Shown piece after piece: positions 16,512 to 23,926 of a stretch of DNA of 64,000 nucleotides. The stretch is from positions 16,285 through 80,284 of the forward strand of contig NZ_QZVR01000003.1 in NCBI RefSeq assembly GCF_003660455.1. The letters are read 5' to 3'. Both the position numbers and the translations under genes were made by a program. The stretch comes from Nocardioides ferulae (lineage in GTDB: Bacteria; Actinomycetota; Actinomycetes; Propionibacteriales; Nocardioidaceae). Positions within the stretch are counted from its first letter, which is position 1, and each line of letters begins with the position of its first letter. Under the pieces are notes generated by a model. The model did no database searches and had not been told where the DNA came from. It worked only from the letters and a program-made list of their open reading frames with translations.

Positions 16512-16995
16512 GGCTGCCGGTGGACCTCCGCATCGGCACGTGCGGGATGTCGTCCTCGAGGTACTCCGGGCCGGTCTGCTCGAACCCGAACCCGGCGTAC
16601 CAGCGGGCCAGCGGGCTCTGCGCGTCGAGCACCACGTCGCGGGCCGGGTCCAGCCGGGCGCACTCGGCCAGGGCGGCGTGCATCAGCCGGTCGGCCACGC
16701 CACGGCCGCGGTGGCTGGGGGCGAGCAGCACCCGGCCGATCCGCCAGAGCGTGCCGTCGTCGAGCAGCCGCAGGTAGCCGACCAGCCGCTCCTCGCCGGA
16801 GTCGTCGCCGGTGTCCTGGCCGGTGTCGTCGTCGGTGAGCAGCAGGTGCCGGGTGCCGCGCTCGGGGTCGCGGCCGTCGAGGTCGGGGTAGGGGCAGGCC
16901 TGCTCCACCACGAACACCGCCTGCCGCAGCCGCCAGATCTCGTACGCCGTGCGGGCGTCGAGGTCGTCGAATCCGCAGACCCTCAGCTCACTCAC
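16501..16995 (-). CDS. GNAT N-acetyltransferase, ElaA family
   Basis: 164 residues. The ElaA-type start is clear (RLRQAVFVVEQACPYPDLDG) and the acetyl-CoA loop is SHRGRGVADRLMHAAL, followed by WYAGFGFEQTGPEYLEDDIPH. Acceptor unknown. A short acidic insertion (TDDDTGQDTGDDSGEE) breaks the middle of the fold relative to the usual ElaA length. The start is the GTG at 16995, 6 bases after TAGCGT on the minus strand, so leaderless. Convergent and slightly overlapping with the MBL hydrolase gene. Confidence 0.88.
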   Translation of the reverse strand: MSELRVCGFDDLDARTAYEIWRLRQAVFVVEQACPYPDLDGRDPERGTRHLLLTDDDTGQDTGDDSGEERLVGYLRLLDDGTLWRIGRVLLAPSHRGRGVADRLMHAALAECARLDPARDVVLDAQSPLARWYAGFGFEQTGPEYLEDDIPHVPMRRSTGSLSR

Positions 16996-17112
16996 GCAGG
17001 AACGCTAGCGCCAGACGCCACGCCGCCCGCGCCTCGGGTGGACCACCTGTCCCCGGCCCCCCCACACGCCCACCCCCCGGCCGCCGACGGCGCTCGCGCT
17101 AGGGTGCGCCTG

Positions 17113-17211
17113 AACAGACAGGGGAGCACGTGGCCACCGGCCGGGCGTGCTGAGAGTGCGGAACCGCCGCAGACCCTCCGAACCTGATCCGGTTAGCACC
17201 GGCGAAGGGAG
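17113..17211 (+). promoter_or_regulatory. TPP riboswitch (THI element)
   Basis: Thiamine-pyrophosphate aptamer. Conserved pieces in order: GGGGAGC, GTGCTGAGAGTGCGG, GACCCTCCGAACCTGATC and CCGGTTAGCACCGGCGAAGG. A TAGGGT -10 candidate at 17100-17105 would start transcription just before it. The 3' strand of the closing helix (AAGGGAG) doubles as the ribosome-binding site, 6-7 bases before the ATG at 17218. TPP binding should therefore hide the ribosome site and shut off translation of the thiamine transporter. Confidence 0.95.
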
Positions 17212-17217
17212 TCACCG

Positions 17218-18321
17218 ATGCAGCGCATGCGCCCGTCCGTCGCCGCCACCCGCCGCTTGTCCGCGGTCGCGCTCACCGCGAGCCTGGCGCTCCTGGGAGC
17301 CTGCTCCACGATGGGCGAGGACGACCCGCCCGAGACGACGCCCGAGGGGAGCCCGGCCCCCGAACGGGTGGTGCTGGTCACCCACGACTCGTTCGCGCTG
17401 CCCAAGAAGCTGATCCGGGCGTTCGAGGCCGAGCACGGTCTGACCCTGGAGGTCCGCGCGAGCGGCGACGCCGGCACGCTGACCAACAAGCTGGTGCTCA
17501 CCCAGGACAACCCCACCGGCGACGTGGCCTTCGGGATCGACAACACCTTCGCCTCCCGCGCCGTCGAGGCCGACGTCTTCGCCGCCCTCGACGTGCAGCC
17601 GCCCTCCGGGGCCGAGCGGTTCGTGCTGCCCGGGGCCACGAACGACGACGGCGACCCGGTGCTCGCCCCCGTCGACCAGGCCAACGTGTGCGTCAACGTC
17701 GACGACACCTGGTTCGAGCGCGAGGGGCTGGCGCCGCCGGAGACGCTCGAGGACCTCGCCGACCCGGCGTACGAAGGGCTGTTCGTGACCCCGGGCGCGA
17801 CCACCAGCTCGCCCGGCATGGCCTTCCTGCTGGCGACGATCGCCGAGTACGGCGAGGAGTGGCCCGACTACTGGGAGCGGCTGCTCGCGAACGGGGTGAA
17901 GATCACCGACGGCTGGTCGGACGCCTACCAGGTCGACTTCACCCAGGGCGGCGGCAAGGGCGACCGGCCGATCGTGCTCTCCTACGACTCCTCCCCGGCG
18001 TTCACCGTCGACGGCGACCAGACCACCACCAGCGCGCTGCTCGACACCTGCTTCGCCCAGGTCGAGTACGCCGGGGTGCTGAGCGGGGCGGAGAACCCCG
18101 ACGGCGCCCAGCAGGTGGTGCAGTGGCTGCTCGACGAGGACGTGCAGGCCGCGCTGCCCACCAGCATGTACGTCTTCCCGGTGGACTCCGGCGTGGAGCT
18201 GCCCGAGGACTGGGCGCGCTTCGCCGAGCAGCCGAGCGACCCGGCCACGGTCGACCCCGAGGAGATCACCGAGCGCCGCGACGAGTGGCTGCGCGAGTGG
18301 AGCGACCTGATCACGCGATGA
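17218..18321 (+). CDS. thiB: Thiamine ABC transporter substrate-binding lipoprotein
   Basis: 367 residues. Signal peptide with lipobox LGAC, then a Pro/Glu/Asp-rich linker (MGEDDPPETTPEGSPAPE). The mature domain has ThiB/TbpA features: VVLVTHDSFALPKKLI, VRASGDAGTLTNKLVL, GDVAFGIDNTFASRAVEADVF and VPVDQANVCVNVD-like segments. Binds thiamine or its phosphates outside the membrane. Translation is under the TPP riboswitch whose helix includes the ribosome site. The permease gene follows after 42 bases. The overall set matches the classical thiBPQ operon. Confidence 0.93.
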   Translation: MQRMRPSVAATRRLSAVALTASLALLGACSTMGEDDPPETTPEGSPAPERVVLVTHDSFALPKKLIRAFEAEHGLTLEVRASGDAGTLTNKLVLTQDNPTGDVAFGIDNTFASRAVEADVFAALDVQPPSGAERFVLPGATNDDGDPVLAPVDQANVCVNVDDTWFEREGLAPPETLEDLADPAYEGLFVTPGATTSSPGMAFLLATIAEYGEEWPDYWERLLANGVKITDGWSDAYQVDFTQGGGKGDRPIVLSYDSSPAFTVDGDQTTTSALLDTCFAQVEYAGVLSGAENPDGAQQVVQWLLDEDVQAALPTSMYVFPVDSGVELPEDWARFAEQPSDPATVDPEEITERRDEWLREWSDLITR

Positions 18322-18363
18322 CCCGCCGATGACGCGCCGATCCAGCAGCGGGGGAGCGAGCCG

Positions 18364-20013
18364 GTGCTGAGCATGCCGGCCCGGCGGCTGCTGGCGCTGC
18401 TGGCGCTGGCCGCCGCGCCGGTGCTGGTGGTCGGGGTGTTCTTCGTGGTGCCGGTCGCCGGCATGCTGGCCCGGGGGGTCTGGCCCGACGGCGACTTCGC
18501 CCCGGGCGCCGTGCTCGAGGTGCTCGCCCGGCCGCGGACCGGACGGGTGCTGTGGTTCACGGTCTGGTCGGCGAGTGTCGCGACCGTGTGCGCGGTGCTG
18601 CTCGGCCTGCCCGCGGCGTACGCCCTGCACCGGCTGGAGTTCCCGCTGCGGCGGCTGCTGCGGGCGGCGCTGCTCGTGCCGTTCGTGCTGCCGACCGTGG
18701 TGGTCGGGGTGGCGTTCCGGCAACTGCTCGGCGAGGCCGGGCCGCTGGGCTTCCTCGGGCTCGACGGCACCCCGGTCGCGATCGTGGCCGGGCTGGTGTT
18801 CTTCAACGTCTCGGTGGTGATCCGCACCGTCGGGGGCGCCTGGGAGACGCTCGACCCGCGGCCGGCCGAGGCCGCCGCCGCGCTGGGGGCCACCCCCTGG
18901 CAGGTGCTGCGCACGGTCACCCTGCCCGCGCTGCGGCCGGCGATCGTCTCGGCGGCCACGGTAGTGTTCCTGTTCTGCGCGACGTCGTTCGGGGTGGTGC
19001 TCATCCTCGGCGGTCCGCGCTACGCCTCGGTCGAGAGCGAGATCTATCTGCTCACCACCAACCTGCTCGACCTGCCCGCCGCGGCCGCGCTGTCGCTGGT
19101 GCAGCTCTTCGCGGTGCTGGCGCTGCTCAGCGTGGCCGCCCGGTTGCGCGCGGTGCCCGACCCGACCGTGGCCAGGCTGGCGCCCCGTCCCCGGCGGCCC
19201 CGCGCCGGGGACTGGCCGCAGCTGGCCGGCACCGGGCTGCTGCTGGTCCTGGTGTCCGCGCCGATCGTGACGCTGGTGGTCGGCTCGCTGCGCGTCGACG
19301 GCGCCTGGGGCCTCGGCAACTACCGGGCGCTCGGCTCCGTAGGCTCCCGCGACGCGCTCGTGGTGCCGGTGACGGAGGCCCTGGAGATGTCGCTGCGTAC
19401 CGCCGTCGACGCCACCGCGATGGCGCTGCTGGTGGGGCTCCTGGTCGCGCTGGTGGTGACCCGCCGCTCGCGTGGTCGCGCCGAGCGGCGGCTGCGCGGC
19501 CTCCTGGACGGCTTCTTCATGCTGCCGCTCGGGGTGTCCGCGGTGACCTTGGGCTTCGGCTTCCTGATCACGCTCGACCGGCCGCCGCTGGACCTGCGCG
19601 ACGCGGGCCTGCTGGTGCCGATCGCGCAGGCGCTGGTGGCGCTGCCGCTGGTGGTGCGCACGCTGGTGCCGGTGCTCGCCGGCATCGACGACCGCCAGCG
19701 GCAGGCGGCGGCCTCGCTGGGTGCGGGGCCGCTGCGCACGCTCGTCACCGTCGACCTCCCGGTGACCTGGCGTCCGCTGCTGGCGGCCGCCGGCTTCGCG
19801 TTCGCCGCGTCGCTGGGGGAGTTCGGGGCGACCGCGTTCCTGGCCCGCGACGACCGGCCGACGCTGCCGGTGGTGATCTTCCGGCTGATCGGGCACCCGG
19901 GGGCGATGAACTACGGCATGGCGCTGGCGGCGTCGGTGGTGCTGGCCGCGACCACCACCGCGGTGATGCTGGCGGTCGAGCGGCTGCGGGTGCCCTCGGT
20001 GGGTGCGCTGTGA
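18364..20013 (+). CDS. thiP: Thiamine ABC transporter permease (fused two-domain)
   Basis: 549 residues, about twice a normal permease, because both membrane halves are in one chain as in ThiP. Two EAA loops are visible: RPAEAAAALGATPWQVLRTV and RQRQAAASLGAGPLRTLVTV-like (DDRQRQAAASLGAGPLRTL). About 12 helices. The GTG at 18364 is preceded by GGGGAG at 7 bases; an in-frame ATG three codons on is also possible. Cytoplasmic-membrane channel for thiamine, working with the ThiB lipoprotein and the ATPase downstream. Confidence 0.93.
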   Translation: MLSMPARRLLALLALAAAPVLVVGVFFVVPVAGMLARGVWPDGDFAPGAVLEVLARPRTGRVLWFTVWSASVATVCAVLLGLPAAYALHRLEFPLRRLLRAALLVPFVLPTVVVGVAFRQLLGEAGPLGFLGLDGTPVAIVAGLVFFNVSVVIRTVGGAWETLDPRPAEAAAALGATPWQVLRTVTLPALRPAIVSAATVVFLFCATSFGVVLILGGPRYASVESEIYLLTTNLLDLPAAAALSLVQLFAVLALLSVAARLRAVPDPTVARLAPRPRRPRAGDWPQLAGTGLLLVLVSAPIVTLVVGSLRVDGAWGLGNYRALGSVGSRDALVVPVTEALEMSLRTAVDATAMALLVGLLVALVVTRRSRGRAERRLRGLLDGFFMLPLGVSAVTLGFGFLITLDRPPLDLRDAGLLVPIAQALVALPLVVRTLVPVLAGIDDRQRQAAASLGAGPLRTLVTVDLPVTWRPLLAAAGFAFAASLGEFGATAFLARDDRPTLPVVIFRLIGHPGAMNYGMALAASVVLAATTTAVMLAVERLRVPSVGAL

Positions 20014-20056
20014 GGTCGCGGCGTGATGATCTCCCGGTGAGTGGAGGTGAGGTGGG

Positions 20057-21076
20057 GTGCTGAGCCTGGAGCGGGTGGGCGTGGCGTTCGACGGGGTCCC
20101 GGCGGTCGTCGACGTCAGCCTCGACCTGCCCGACGGCCAGGTGCTGGCCGTGCTCGGGCCGTCCGGCTCCGGCAAGTCCACGCTGCTGCGGGCCGTCGCC
20201 GGCCTCGAGACCCCCGACTCCGGGCGGATCAGCTGGGACGGCGCCGACGTCGCCGGCGTCCCCACGCATCGGCGTGGCTTCGCGCTGATGTTCCAGGACG
20301 GACAGCTGTTCAACCACCTCACCGTGGCCCGCAACGTCGGCTACCCACTGCGGCTGCGCCGGGCCCCCCGGCGCGAGGCCCGGGTCGCGGAGCTGCTCGA
20401 GCTGGTCGGGCTGCCCGGCTACGCCGACCGGCTGCCCGCCACGCTCTCCGGGGGCGAACGACAGCGGGTCGCGCTGGCCCGGGCGCTCGCCGTCGAGCCG
20501 CGGCTGCTGCTGCTCGACGAGCCGCTCTCGGCTCTCGACGCGGGCCTGCGCGAGCGGCTCGCCACCGACCTGCGCGAGATCCTGCGGACCGCTGGCACCA
20601 CCGCGCTGATGGTCACCCACGACCACGAGGAGGCGTTCACGGTCGCCGACCGGCTCGCGGTGATGCGCGCCGGCCGGTTGGTCCAGCACGGCGACATCGC
20701 CACGGTGTGGCGCTCCCCCGCCGACCCGGAGACGGCCCTGTTCCTCGGCTACGCCCGGGTGCTGCGCGGTGCCGCCGCCGAGCGGGTGCTGGCGGCGGCC
20801 GGCCTGCCCGCCGCGCCCGCGCTCGCCGTACGCCGGTCGGCGGTGACCGTGGCGCCCCCTGGGGCCGCGGGGGCGCTGACCGGCCGGTTGTCCGGCCGGC
20901 TGACCGGGGTGGTGCGCGCCGCCCGGGTCACCCCGGAGCAGGTGCGGCTGGTGGTCGACGTCGACGGTGTCGGCGAGCTCGACGCCGTCGCCTCGCTCGC
21001 CGCCCACCCCGGTCCGGGCGAGCGGGTGGACCTCGCCGTCGACGGCAGCCGGACCGCGCTGCTGCCGCGCGACTGA
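20057..21076 (+). CDS. thiQ: Thiamine ABC transporter ATP-binding protein
   Basis: 339 residues. Walker A GPSGSGKST, Q-loop LMFQDGQLFNHLTV, signature LSGGERQRVALARAL, Walker B LLLLDEPLSALD and switch VTHDHEEAF. The ATPase domain is about 230 residues. A C-terminal extension of about 100 residues (RVLAAAGLPAAPALAV onward, ending VDGSRTALLPRD) looks like the TOBE-type regulatory domain of CUT1/FbpC-like ATPases. Start: GTG at 20057 after a GGAGG-type site. Energises thiamine import with the two genes upstream. Confidence 0.92.
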   Translation: MLSLERVGVAFDGVPAVVDVSLDLPDGQVLAVLGPSGSGKSTLLRAVAGLETPDSGRISWDGADVAGVPTHRRGFALMFQDGQLFNHLTVARNVGYPLRLRRAPRREARVAELLELVGLPGYADRLPATLSGGERQRVALARALAVEPRLLLLDEPLSALDAGLRERLATDLREILRTAGTTALMVTHDHEEAFTVADRLAVMRAGRLVQHGDIATVWRSPADPETALFLGYARVLRGAAAERVLAAAGLPAAPALAVRRSAVTVAPPGAAGALTGRLSGRLTGVVRAARVTPEQVRLVVDVDGVGELDAVASLAAHPGPGERVDLAVDGSRTALLPRD

Positions 21077-21121
21077 CGCCCGGCGAGGCCGGCCGGTCGG
21101 CTCTTCCCTACACTGGCCCGC

Positions 21122-22162
21122 GTGTACCGCCGCGCCTACACCGTCATGATCGGCACGGCGGTGGTCATGGGGGCCTGGGCGGTCGCCACCGCCGCCTCGC
21201 TCGATCGGTGGCTCATCGACCCCGAAGGCAGCTTCCTCGGCCCCTCCTGGCTGCGCCTCCCGCTGCTGCTGCTCGGCGCGGTGCTGCTCGACCTGTTGCC
21301 GCGCACCCTGTGGGAGTCGAAGCTGCACCCGAAGGCGATGCCGGCCGTGGTGCGGAGCCGGCTGCGCACCCACTGGAACCGCGACCGGCTGACGCTGGTC
21401 GGGCTCGGGGTGATCTGCTTCTACATCACCTACGTGAGCTACCGGAACCTCAAGTCGTTCCTGCCGTCGGTCATCGACACGATGTACGACCGCGAGCTGC
21501 ACCTGCTCGACCGGGCGCTCTTCTTCGGCCACGACCCCGCCACCGTGCTGCACGGGCTGCTCGGCACCGAGGTGATCGCGTGGCCGCTGTCCTACATCTA
21601 TCTGTGGTTCATCCCGATGGTGCCGCTGGGCGTCACCGCCTGGATCGTCTGGACCCGCAACCTCTCCTACGGCTACTGGTTCGTCACCTCGCAGTGCCTG
21701 GCCTGGTCGCTGGGCACGCTGTCCTACTACGCGCTGCCGACGCTCGGGCCCGGCCTGGAGTACCCCGCGCTCTACGTCGACCTGGCCCACACCCCGACCA
21801 CGGACCTGATGAACTCGCTGGTCACCGACCGGCAGGAGGTGCTGCTCGGGATCGGCGAGATGCAGACCGTCGCCGGGTTCGCCAGCCTGCACACCGGCAT
21901 CACGCTGCTGCTCGCGCTGATGGTGCAGTTCACCGTCCGCAACCGGATCGCCCGGTGGGCGGTGTGGATCAACTTCGCACTCACGATCGTGGCCACCTTG
22001 TACTTCGGCTGGCACTACATCGCCGACGACGTCGCCGGCGTCGTCATCGCGCTGCTCGCCTTCTACATCGGCGGCCTCGCCACCGGCCAGAAGTTCGACC
22101 GGCACGGTCTGGCTTCGCACCCGACGACCACCACCGCGAAGATCCCCGTCGACCGGGACTGA
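21122..22162 (+). CDS. PAP2-superfamily integral membrane protein
   Basis: 346 residues and about eight membrane helices. Two PAP2 phosphatase motifs are present near the end: GFASLHTGITLLLAL (SxxxH) and FGWHYIADDVAGVVIA (HxxxxxD), placing the active site at the outer face. The long N-terminal membrane part resembles the PAP2_3 group (inositol-phosphorylceramide-synthase-like), so the role may be head-group transfer or dephosphorylation of a lipid phosphate. The substrate is unknown. Start: GTG at 21122, 8 bases after TACACT, so leaderless and independent of the thiamine operon. Closed by the hairpin at 22240-22307. Confidence 0.82.
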   Translation: MYRRAYTVMIGTAVVMGAWAVATAASLDRWLIDPEGSFLGPSWLRLPLLLLGAVLLDLLPRTLWESKLHPKAMPAVVRSRLRTHWNRDRLTLVGLGVICFYITYVSYRNLKSFLPSVIDTMYDRELHLLDRALFFGHDPATVLHGLLGTEVIAWPLSYIYLWFIPMVPLGVTAWIVWTRNLSYGYWFVTSQCLAWSLGTLSYYALPTLGPGLEYPALYVDLAHTPTTDLMNSLVTDRQEVLLGIGEMQTVAGFASLHTGITLLLALMVQFTVRNRIARWAVWINFALTIVATLYFGWHYIADDVAGVVIALLAFYIGGLATGQKFDRHGLASHPTTTTAKIPVDRD

Positions 22163-22239
22163 CGCAGGACGCGCGTCAGCGGCCTCAGTGAGCCACGCGG
22201 TGCGGTGCCGGGCCGGCGAACCGGTGGCCGCGACGGCTT

Positions 22240-22307
22240 GTAACGCGGTGTCCAGACAACTTCTGCGGCGTTGTGACACCGCAGAAGTTGGCTGGACACC
22301 GCGTTGC
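22240..22307. terminator. Near-perfect 29-bp hairpin
   Basis: Bases 22240-22268 pair with 22279-22307 with only two mismatches around a 10-base loop. It follows the PAP2 gene by about 80 bases. It may end that transcript, but the length suggests a dispersed palindromic element. The hairpin at 895-939 is similar in style though not clearly the same sequence. Confidence 0.6.
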
Positions 22308-22523
22308 AGCTGGCCGCCACGCCGCGAGCTGGCGACGTCGAAGAATTACAATGATGTAGTTCGTCAAGGCGACACGCCGATGAGTTGCGGAAAATCTGGG
22401 GAATCTGTTCCCAATGTGACGAATGATCACTAACGTGACTTCTGAGGCCCCGGAGCGCAGTGGTGCGCACGGGGCCGGTGTGCGGCCGCACGGGTCGCCG
22501 GAGGCTGCGGAGAGGGCGACGAC
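22308..22523 (+). other. AT-richer leader upstream of the NlpC/P60 gene
   Basis: The 22163-22523 gap holds the hairpin above and then a stretch clearly poorer in GC than its surroundings (about 22335-22440, with AATTACAATGATG and GGAAAATCTGGGG). A TACAAT -10 candidate lies near 22346. I looked for a c-di-AMP (ydaO) riboswitch, common before such hydrolases, and could not support one. A GGAGAGGG ribosome site is at about 22507. Confidence 0.4.
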
Positions 22524-23858
22524 GTGCGACTGCGACGGGGTGCGGCGAGCGTGACGGCACTCGGGCTCATCGCCGGCGGGCTGGCGGTCCAGGCAGGGGT
22601 GTTCGGCGCGATCGCCGACCCCGGGTCGAACGACCCGGCTCCCAGCCGCGCCGAGGTCCGCGACGCCCGCGCCGACGCCGTGGCGGCCGCGGACGACGTC
22701 GAGGCCGTGCAGGCCCAGCTGGTGCTGGCCAACCAGCGGCTGCAGGCCGCCTCGATCGCCGCCGCCCAGGCCGCGGAGGCCTACAACGGTGCCCGGTGGG
22801 AGGCCCGCCAGGCGCGGCGGGCCGCGACCGCCGCCGAGCGAGCCGCCGGCGCCGCCGCCGGTGACGTCGAGCGCCAGCAGGACGCGTACGCCGACGCCCT
22901 CGTCACGTCGTACCAGACTTCGCCCGGCCTGGCCGGCCTCTCGTCGCTGACGCGCGCCGACGGGATCTCCGACGCTCTGGAGCGGCTGGCCACGATGCGC
23001 ACCGCCGAGGACGCCCTCGACGGCAACTACGACGAGTTCCGGGCCGCCGCCGTGCTCGCCGAGGTCTCGCTCGAGCAGGCCGCGGAGGCCCGCGAGGAGG
23101 CCGAGCGGGCGGCGAGCCGGGCTCGTGCGGCGCGCGACGCCGCCGCGGCCGCGGCCGATGCGGCAGCCGGTGAGGCGAGCGTGGTCGCCGCCGAGAAGGA
23201 CGCCCTGATCGCCCGGCTCGCCCAACTGCAGGACATCAGCGTGGCCCTGGCCGAGCGGCGGCAGAGCGCGCTGGAGGCGCAGGCCGCCGAGGCCGCGGCG
23301 GCGGCCGCCCAGGCCGAGGCGGAGCAGCAGCAGGCGCAGCCAGACGATCAGGACAGCGAGCCCGAGCAGCAGGCGCAGCCAGACGGTCAGGACAGCGAGA
23401 ACGAGCCCTCCCAGGAGCCCTCCCAGGAGCCGGCACAGGCCCCCGAGCCGGCTCCCGCCCCGGAGCCCCAGCCGCAGCCGGCACCCGCACCCGGCGCCGG
23501 TGCGCCGGCGGCGATCGCGTTCGCCCGCGCCCAACTCGGCGAGCCCTACCGCTGGGCCGCCGCCGGCCCGGCGGCGTGGGACTGCTCCGGCCTGACCATG
23601 GGTGCCTGGGCCGTCGGCGGCAAGGGCCTGCCGCACTACTCGGTCGCGCAGTACGAGCAGTCGACGCCGATCGGCGCGGGCGACCTGCGCCCCGGAGACC
23701 TGGTGTTCTGGGGGTCCTCGAGCAGTCCCTCCTCGATCTACCACGTGGCGCTCTACGTCGGTGGCGGCCGGATCATCCACGCCCCGCGCACCGGTCGCCC
23801 GGTGACCGAGGAGTCGATGTACTACTGGATCCCGCCGAACTTCCACGCCCGCCCCTGA
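22524..23858 (+). CDS. Secreted NlpC/P60 peptidoglycan endopeptidase
   Basis: 444 residues. N-terminal signal sequence (ASVTALGLIAGGLAVQAGV), then about 220 Ala/Glu/Arg-rich residues with coiled-coil character, then a Gln/Pro/Glu/Asp linker, then a C-terminal NlpC/P60 domain of about 115 residues. Catalytic Cys in AAWDCSGLTMGAW, His in IYHVALYVGGGRIIHA. Expected to cut peptide stems in cell-wall remodelling, like RipA-type division hydrolases whose coiled coil holds the enzyme off until activated. The linker contains a 13-residue tandem repeat (QAQPDDQDSEPEQ and a close copy). Start: GTG at 22524 with GGAGAGGG upstream. Confidence 0.9.
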   Translation: MRLRRGAASVTALGLIAGGLAVQAGVFGAIADPGSNDPAPSRAEVRDARADAVAAADDVEAVQAQLVLANQRLQAASIAAAQAAEAYNGARWEARQARRAATAAERAAGAAAGDVERQQDAYADALVTSYQTSPGLAGLSSLTRADGISDALERLATMRTAEDALDGNYDEFRAAAVLAEVSLEQAAEAREEAERAASRARAARDAAAAAADAAAGEASVVAAEKDALIARLAQLQDISVALAERRQSALEAQAAEAAAAAAQAEAEQQQAQPDDQDSEPEQQAQPDGQDSENEPSQEPSQEPAQAPEPAPAPEPQPQPAPAPGAGAPAAIAFARAQLGEPYRWAAAGPAAWDCSGLTMGAWAVGGKGLPHYSVAQYEQSTPIGAGDLRPGDLVFWGSSSSPSSIYHVALYVGGGRIIHAPRTGRPVTEESMYYWIPPNFHARP

Positions 23859-23926
23859 CCGCGGAGCGCTCCAGACCACACGGCGGCCCCGGCGTGGCGG
23901 CACCCGCGGATGGGTATTCGAGGGGC

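Noticed and set aside
22308..22523. c-di-AMP (ydaO-type) riboswitch before the NlpC/P60 gene
   Set aside because: Common before such genes in actinobacteria, but I could not find the conserved aptamer pieces here.
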